Assembly: GCF_022693705.1 (NCBI RefSeq)
Contig: NZ_CP094288.1
Span: 62,001-126,000, forward strand
Direction of reading: 5' to 3'
DNA: 64,000 nt
Origin: Infirmifilum sp. NZ
GTDB lineage: Archaea > Thermoproteota > Thermoprotei > Thermofilales > Thermofilaceae
Shown: positions 60,175-64,000 of the stretch, piece by piece
Numbering within the stretch: the stretch's first letter is position 1
How the letters are laid out: every line of letters starts with the position of its first letter
The notes under the pieces: generated by a model
Told to the model about the DNA's origin: nothing
The model's database searches: none
The model's input: the letters and a program-made list of their open reading frames with translations, nothing else
Made by a program: the position numbers and the translations under genes

Positions 60175-60742
60175 TTAGAAGCCTTGATACTTTTCCCTGG
60201 GTGCACCGCAGACAGGGCACTTCTCGGGGGCTCAGGGCCGACGTGCGTGTGGCCACACACGGGGCATATCCACACTTTGCCGTCTATGGGCATGTCCTGG
60301 CCTTTGTCGACGTACTCCTTCGCTTCGAGTAGAGCTCTGCGTGGATCTTCTCAGCCTCCAGCGCCCACGTGAATGACCTCTCAGCCTCCTTCTCTCCCTG
60401 TGACCTCGCTATGGCTATGTACGCTGGGTATATCTCGTTTACCTCGAACGTCTCCCCCATGATGCCTATCTCCAGGTTCCTGCTCGTGTTGCCGGGACCG
60501 ATGGGGAGGCCGGCTGAGACCTTGGCCTCCTCCCTTAGGCCTCTGAGGTTGCTGTAGTGGTTCCCCGTGTGCACGAGCTCGGCAAAGCCTATAGCCTTGA
60601 AGAGCCGGGCCACGTTTCGGGAGCCCCTCTCGGAGGTATCGACGAAAACAAGGTACCGTGTGTGCACCATAGATTCCCCGGAGAGCGCGTTGACCAGAAC
60701 CTCCTTGATCGTCAGGTTTGATCGTCTGGACGGTAAAATCAC
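60175..60742 (-). pseudogene. rubrerythrin gene with two frameshifts
   Basis: The di-iron domain is read from 60742: FAELVHTGNHYSNLRG, YPAYIAIARSQGEKEAERSF and EKIHAELY. Near 60331-60336 the frame shifts; the next frame gives LLEAKEYVDKGQDMPIDGKV and WICPVCGHTHVGPEPP. In the G-run at 60226-60230 it shifts again and ends EKCPVCGAPREKYQGF at 60175, completing the rubredoxin-like Cys4 iron site. Joined it is a full rubrerythrin (about 188 residues), which reduces peroxide in anaerobes. The C/G homopolymer at the second site makes a sequencing error possible. Confidence 0.75.
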
Positions 60743-60870
60743 CTTAATTCTCTGTATTTTCCGAACAGGAAAGGGGATAGAAGACTTCTGTTTCGGTTCG
60801 CGCTTTCGGCTAAAATTCTTACGTGTTTAGGACGGAAAGGCTGATAAGCGGTTTTCCCAGCGTAATCACC

Positions 60871-61770
60871 ATGCACAAGCACAGCCGTTACTCGGCAAGT
60901 GCTCGACCTGCAACTTTCTCGATAGTGGGGTTTGACCCCGAGACGGGGGACCTCGGCGTAGCTGTGGCGTCGAAGTTCGTGGCCGTCGGCGCTCTAGTCC
61001 CCTGGGCGAAGGCCCGGGTAGGGGCCATAGCCACCCAGGCTCTGGCAAACGTGTCCTATGGGCCTCGCGGGCTCGACCTGCTGGCGAAGGGGCACTCGGC
61101 TAAGCAGGTTTTAGCGATGCTACTCGAGGACGACCCACGAAGGGAGGACCGGCAGGTCGGCGTAGTGGACTCGAGGGGGGAGGCGGCCGCTTTTACGGGG
61201 AAGAACTGCTACCCCTATGCTGGGCACGTGGTCGGAGACTTCTTCGCGGCTCAGGGCAACATACTTGCTGGGCCGGAGGTCGTCGAGGCCATGGCCAGGG
61301 CCTTTGAGACGACGAAGGGCGAGCTCGTCGACAAGCTACTGGCGGCGCTCGAAGCGGGAGACAAGGCTGGGGGCGACAGGAGGGGGAAGCAGTCGGCGGC
61401 CATACTTGTCGTCAGGGAGGGCGAGGGCTACGGCGGGTACACCGACAGGTACGTCGACCTGAGGGTCGACGACCACCCGGAGCCGGTCCGAGAGCTGAGG
61501 AGGATCTTCAGAATCTGGGAGCTGACGCTGCTCCAGCGCGAAGACCCGAGCGACGTCGTCGAGAAGAGCGCTGTTGCCGAGAGGGTGCAGCTCGCCCTGA
61601 AGAAGGCCGGCTTCTACAAGGGCGAGGTCACGGGCAGGTGGGACGACGAAACCGAGAAGGCGTTCACGGAGTGGGCCATGATAAACAACTTCGAGAACAA
61701 GCTGAGGAGCGACGGGCTGATCTGGGGGACAATCTACAGGTACCTGATTGAGAGCGCTCAGGTTTCTTAG
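60871..61770 (+). CDS. DUF1028 (Ntn-hydrolase-like) protein with C-terminal PG-binding-like domain
   Basis: 299 residues from ATG 60871 (GTG 60823 possible). Residues 8-220 match DUF1028: ATFSIVGFDPETGDLGVAVA at the start, then VGAIATQALANVSYGPRGLD and GNCYPYAGH-like GKNCYPYAGHVVGDFFAAQG. Family proteins resemble Ntn hydrolases of unknown substrate. The C-terminal 70 residues (VQLALKKAGFYKGEVTGRWD) are the putative peptidoglycan-binding-type domain often attached to DUF1028. Function unknown. Confidence 0.82.
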   Translation: MHKHSRYSASARPATFSIVGFDPETGDLGVAVASKFVAVGALVPWAKARVGAIATQALANVSYGPRGLDLLAKGHSAKQVLAMLLEDDPRREDRQVGVVDSRGEAAAFTGKNCYPYAGHVVGDFFAAQGNILAGPEVVEAMARAFETTKGELVDKLLAALEAGDKAGGDRRGKQSAAILVVREGEGYGGYTDRYVDLRVDDHPEPVRELRRIFRIWELTLLQREDPSDVVEKSAVAERVQLALKKAGFYKGEVTGRWDDETEKAFTEWAMINNFENKLRSDGLIWGTIYRYLIESAQVS

Positions 61771-61990
61771 CAACCCTCCATTCGGAGTAGCTGGACCTCT
61801 ACCGCCGCGAAGTCTGTACGCCTCCCCTCGGGGACCTAAGCGCGGACCCCTGTTCCTGTAAGGTCATGAATCCTTAAGGCATTGTATCCCGCTGTCTAAG
61901 TTGCATTAAAGGATTTAGGCTAAGCTGAGCTCGGTGGGGGTGAGGCGCGGAGGGGCCTGCAGCGCTGTACCGAGTCTCTGGCTTTTTCGC

Positions 61991-62446
61991 CTACTGCTCT
62001 TTTTGCTCGACTTCTTTACAGTATCTCTCGAATTTTCTGAGCCAGGCTGTTATCGAGCGGGGGTGATCTCGGTGCTTGTCTATGAAGTCCACGAACCTTA
62101 TTATCTGCAGAATGGTTTTGGGGTGCAGGCCGTGCTCGAGGATGTGCGCGTCCCTGCGGGCGGCGTCCTCGGGGACCAGGAGCATTTCGAGAAACCTCCT
62201 GATGTAGTTGTACCTTTTCTCAACAACCTCGGCCAGCTCTCTGCCGCGCTCCGTCAGCCTCACGGCACCGTACTTCTCGTGGGTCACCAAGCCTCTTTCC
62301 TCGAGCTTCCTCAGCATCTCAACGGCGCTTGAAGGCTTGACGCTGAGCTTACAGCTGATATCCTTCACTCGCGCGTACCCCTTGCTCTTCTCGAGCTCGT
62401 ATATTGCTCGCAGGTAGTCCTCCATCCTCTCCGTGATGAACTCCAT
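61991..62446 (-). CDS. DtxR/MntR-family metal-dependent repressor
   Basis: 151 residues. N-terminal winged helix with MEDYLRAIYELEKSKGYARV, ISCKLSVKPSSAVEMLRKLE and ERGLVTHEKYGAVRLTERG; then the dimerization/metal domain with RRFLEMLLVPEDAARRDAHI, LEHGL supplying the usual His and Glu metal ligands. C-terminal tail lacks an SH3-like FeoA domain. With bound Fe2+ or Mn2+ it should bind DNA and repress. Divergent from the NifX-like/FeoAB genes; a TTTAGGCT-type site lies in front of its own start, suggesting autoregulation. Confidence 0.9.
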   Translation of the reverse strand: MEFITERMEDYLRAIYELEKSKGYARVKDISCKLSVKPSSAVEMLRKLEERGLVTHEKYGAVRLTERGRELAEVVEKRYNYIRRFLEMLLVPEDAARRDAHILEHGLHPKTILQIIRFVDFIDKHRDHPRSITAWLRKFERYCKEVEQKEQ

Positions 62447-62463
62447 ACAAGTGTATAGTGTTT

Positions 62464-62480
62464 GGTCAGCCTAAAAATTA
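62464..62480 (-). promoter_or_regulatory. TTTAGGCT-type site upstream of the DtxR-family gene
   Basis: On minus: TAATTTTTAGGCTGACC, 18-34 bases upstream of ATG 62446. Resembles the feoA promoter sequence AAATTTTAGGCTACCC. Likely autoregulatory operator. Confidence 0.55.
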
Positions 62481-62558
62481 TTCCCCCAGTGGGTAGCGTT
62501 TGAATGTAGCGGCTCCTGCTGTCAGGGGGCTACCCGCGAATGCCATCGATATCTTAAG

Positions 62559-62574
62559 GTAAAATTTTAAGCTA
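62559..62574 (+). promoter_or_regulatory. GTAAAATTTTAAGCTA promoter/operator of the NifX-like gene
   Basis: GTAAAATTTTAAGCTA at 62559-62574 differs by a single base from GTAAAATTTTAGGCTA at 63034-63049 before feoA. The A/T core is probably the TATA/BRE region. About 20-35 bases before the gene. Confidence 0.55.
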
Positions 62575-62592
62575 TAGCACATTATTCTGTGG

Positions 62593-62955
62593 GTGAGGGG
62601 TCGAAGTGTGGGGATGCTGAGAGTCGCCGTAGCCACAGTCGGTTACGAGGGCCTCCGCGATAGGGTTGCAAGCGAGCTGGCTAGGTGCCCTACACTCACG
62701 ATACTCGAGATCGACGAGGAGGGGATGAGCTACCGCTTACTCGAGGTGATCGAGAACAAGGCGGCTAAGTTCAGTCAGGGCGCGGGCCCGATATTCGTGT
62801 ATACTTTGGCTGAGAAGGGCGTTGAAGTCGTATTGGGACCGGTTGCAGGAATGGGGATCGCAGACTTGCTCGCTGAGGCTAAAATAAAGTTTGTCAAGTG
62901 TGAGCCGGGTACAAGGGTGGAGGATGCCCTGAACTCGGTTTTGCGAAAGCCCTGA
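62593..62955 (+). CDS. NifX/NifB-domain (dinitrogenase FeMo-cofactor-type) protein
   Basis: 120 residues of the NifX/NafY-type family (PF02579). MLRVAVATVGYEGLRDRVAS opens the fold; GPIFVYTLAEKGVEVVLGPV and GMGIADLLAEAKIKFVKCEP are the family core. In non-diazotrophic archaea such proteins are thought to bind iron-sulfur or molybdenum clusters. ATG 62614 (MLRVAV) is an equally good start. Location between a DtxR-type repressor and FeoAB supports a role in iron handling. Confidence 0.82.
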   Translation: MRGRSVGMLRVAVATVGYEGLRDRVASELARCPTLTILEIDEEGMSYRLLEVIENKAAKFSQGAGPIFVYTLAEKGVEVVLGPVAGMGIADLLAEAKIKFVKCEPGTRVEDALNSVLRKP

Positions 62956-63033
62956 GTCAGCACGCGGCAAACTTGCAGATGTGCTTGGTGCCTAGCTCCC
63001 TTCCCTTTTAATAGGCTTCAGGCAACTGATATC

Positions 63034-63078
63034 GTAAAATTTTAGGCTACCCTAACATTTACCCTAACTCCGTTAGGG
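63034..63078 (+). promoter_or_regulatory. feo promoter with two DtxR-like dyads
   Basis: TTAGG-CTAC-CCTAA (63042-63055) and CCCTAAC-TCC-GTTAGGG (63062-63078) are two dyads, the second perfect, joined by ATTTA. Both are built from the CCTAA/TTAGG half-site typical of archaeal DtxR-family operators. They lie just before the TATA-like ACCTATATC at 63080-63088, so a bound repressor would block transcription of feoA-feoA-feoB. Confidence 0.65.
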
Positions 63079-63115
63079 ATACCTATATCGCTACCAAAAG
63101 GAATGAAAAAATTCG

Positions 63116-63421
63116 GTGAGCCTAAACATGGCTGCGGTTAGGAAAAGGCTCAGTGAGTTGAGGCCTGGAGAAGTGGGGACTGTTGTAGGCTACGCGGATG
63201 CGCCGTCCTGGCTTAAGAGGAGGCTTGTGGAGATGGGCCTTTCTAAAGGCACGACGGTCAAGATGGTGAGGAACGCGCCCCTGAAGGACCCGATCGAGTT
63301 CGAAGTGAGGGGCTACAACGTCTCCATTCAAAGGGAGAAGGCGGAGGTTGTGCTCGTAGAGGTCGTTGGGTATGATTCCCCTGACTCTGGCGTTGGAGGG
63401 GAGCGAGGTGCGAGTGATTGA
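63116..63421 (+). CDS. feoA: FeoA-type SH3-like protein (first)
   Basis: 101 residues from GTG 63116; ATG 63128 (MAAVRK) is a good alternative. RKRLSELRPGEVGTVVGYAD, LKRRLVEMGLSKGTTVKMVR, KDPIEFEVRGYNVSIQREKA: the complete FeoA fold. FeoA assists the FeoB ferrous-iron channel. The 3' end overlaps the second feoA by about 50 bases; the last 15 residues (SPDSGVGGERGASD) are an unusual Gly/Ser-rich tail read through this overlap. Confidence 0.88.
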   Translation: MSLNMAAVRKRLSELRPGEVGTVVGYADAPSWLKRRLVEMGLSKGTTVKMVRNAPLKDPIEFEVRGYNVSIQREKAEVVLVEVVGYDSPDSGVGGERGASD

Positions 63422-63599
63422 TATAAGGGCTGGGAGGGGGCTCGTTGCGAGGCTCCTAGAGCTCGGCATCACGCCTGGCTCTACACTCAGGGTGCTTAAG
63501 ACCTTCGGGTCAGGACCCATTCTTCTGGACGTTAAGGGGTCTAGGATAGCTCTCGGCAGAGGAGTCGCCATGAAGATACTCGTGGGGGTGGTGCAGTAG
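63372..63599 (+). CDS. feoA: FeoA-type SH3-like protein (second)
   Basis: 75 residues from ATG 63372 (ORF from 63366). SEVRVIDIRAGRGLVARLLE, LGITPGSTLRVLKTFGSGPI and SRIALGRGVAMKILV give a short but complete FeoA domain. Ends one base before the feoB start. Two FeoA proteins before one FeoB is a known arrangement and may let them act as a heterodimer. Confidence 0.85.
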   Translation: MIPLTLALEGSEVRVIDIRAGRGLVARLLELGITPGSTLRVLKTFGSGPILLDVKGSRIALGRGVAMKILVGVVQ

Positions 63600-64000
63600 G
63601 TGACCGAGCGCCAGAGGATTCGGGTAGCGCTGGCAGGGAACCCCAATGTGGGGAAGTCTGTGGTGTTCAACAACCTTACTGGCTCGCACCAGCACGTGGG
63701 TAACTGGCCGGGTAAAACCGTCGAGAAGGCTGAGGGGTTCTGCTACTTCGACGGCACTGAGATCTACATCGTAGACCTCCCGGGGACGTACAGCCTCACG
63801 GCGTACTCGATCGAGGAGAGGATCGCAAGGGACTACCTAATCTACGAGAAACCCGACGTGGTCGTCAACATCGTCGACGCGTCGAATCTCGAGAGGAACC
63901 TGTACCTAACGCTACAGTTGCTAGAGCTGGGGGCTAACGTCGTCGTCGCGCTGAACAAGGTGGACCTGCTAGAGGCTTCAGGCGCGAGAATCGACATCAG
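63600..64000 (+). CDS. feoB: ferrous iron transport protein B, N-terminal G domain (3' end outside window)
   Basis: Partial, from GTG 63600 to the window end. G1 ALAGNPNVGKSVVFNNLTG, switch I HVGNWPGKTVEKAEG, G3 YIVDLPGTYSLT and G4 VVALNKVDLL are those of the FeoB G-protein domain, with the diagnostic GNWPG. The membrane channel part lies outside. The gene starts immediately after the second feoA stop, in the DtxR-controlled operon. Confidence 0.92.
   Translation, partial: MTERQRIRVALAGNPNVGKSVVFNNLTGSHQHVGNWPGKTVEKAEGFCYFDGTEIYIVDLPGTYSLTAYSIEERIARDYLIYEKPDVVVNIVDASNLERNLYLTLQLLELGANVVVALNKVDLLEASGARIDI

Noticed and set aside
1-64000. tRNA, rRNA, CRISPR arrays or complete insertion sequences
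   Set aside because: I looked for T-arm/anticodon patterns, regularly spaced repeats and transposase motifs by eye and found none; a tRNA scan with an archaeal intron-aware tool would settle the tRNA question.

Overview
The window is archaeal DNA, most likely from a hyperthermophilic Thermoproteota (Crenarchaeota) of the Thermofilum type. The reasons are: high GC with many GTG starts; TATA boxes about 25-30 bases before start codons (leaderless transcripts); solute-binding proteins anchored by a membrane helix instead of a lipobox; ADP-forming acyl-CoA synthetase, aconitase X, a Bat-type HTH regulator, DUF35 and a stand-alone LigD-type phosphoesterase. The genus is inference. I see no tRNA, rRNA or CRISPR array.

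Layout. 1-2.9 kb: end of an ABC-2 exporter, a uridine-phosphorylase-type enzyme and a DNA 3'-end repair phosphoesterase. 2.9-21.2 kb: a large, mostly minus-strand catabolic region with a LivKHMGF uptake system, acyl-CoA ligase, three alpha/beta hydrolases, a ketoacyl-synthase-III homologue without two catalytic residues, a DUF35-SDR fusion, an SCP-x type thiolase, a YiiX-like secreted hydrolase, a membrane hydrolase and ADP-forming acyl-CoA synthetase. Six promoters in this region carry a GGTTAAC palindrome just upstream of the TATA box, and a Bat-type regulator gene lies among them. The simplest reading is a coordinated regulon that imports an organic acid, activates it to a CoA thioester, degrades it by thiolytic steps and recovers ATP. 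21.4-27.7 kb: mixed small genes (DMT transporter, MazG-like, zinc ribbon, GIY-YIG, coiled-coil proteins) and gene relics.

27.9-36.3 kb: a radical SAM protein, then an AT-richer defence-like island. It holds McrB and McrC, a broken DUF1156-type DNA methylase, small winged-helix proteins, a PLD-like protein, a candidate HEPN protein and a frameshifted GIY-YIG gene. Shreds of the methylase start recur at 36.6 kb, joined to a repeat found again at 41.6 kb. 36.8-43.7 kb: a 1198-residue secreted Ig/PKD-like surface protein and an unrecognised three-gene operon ending in a PIN nuclease. 43.8-49 kb: LEA14-like protein, flavin reductase, methyltransferase, a PH-domain gene with an in-frame TGA, and an M42 peptidase.

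49-55 kb: an oligopeptide-type ABC operon whose binding protein appears circularly permuted and whose two ATPase genes share a nearly identical 128-bp tail. 55-59.3 kb: a second catabolic operon (2,4-dienoyl-CoA-reductase-like enzyme, SCP2 protein, divergent aconitase X large and small subunits). 59.5-60.7 kb: broken nitroreductase and rubrerythrin genes. 60.8-64 kb: a DUF1028 protein, then an iron/metal module (DtxR-family regulator, NifX-like protein, two FeoA, start of FeoB) whose promoters share TTTAGGCT-type sites.

Several genes carry stops or frameshifts. Some are plainly deletion relics; others (one in a run of five G) could be sequencing errors, so the reads should be checked before calling them all dead.
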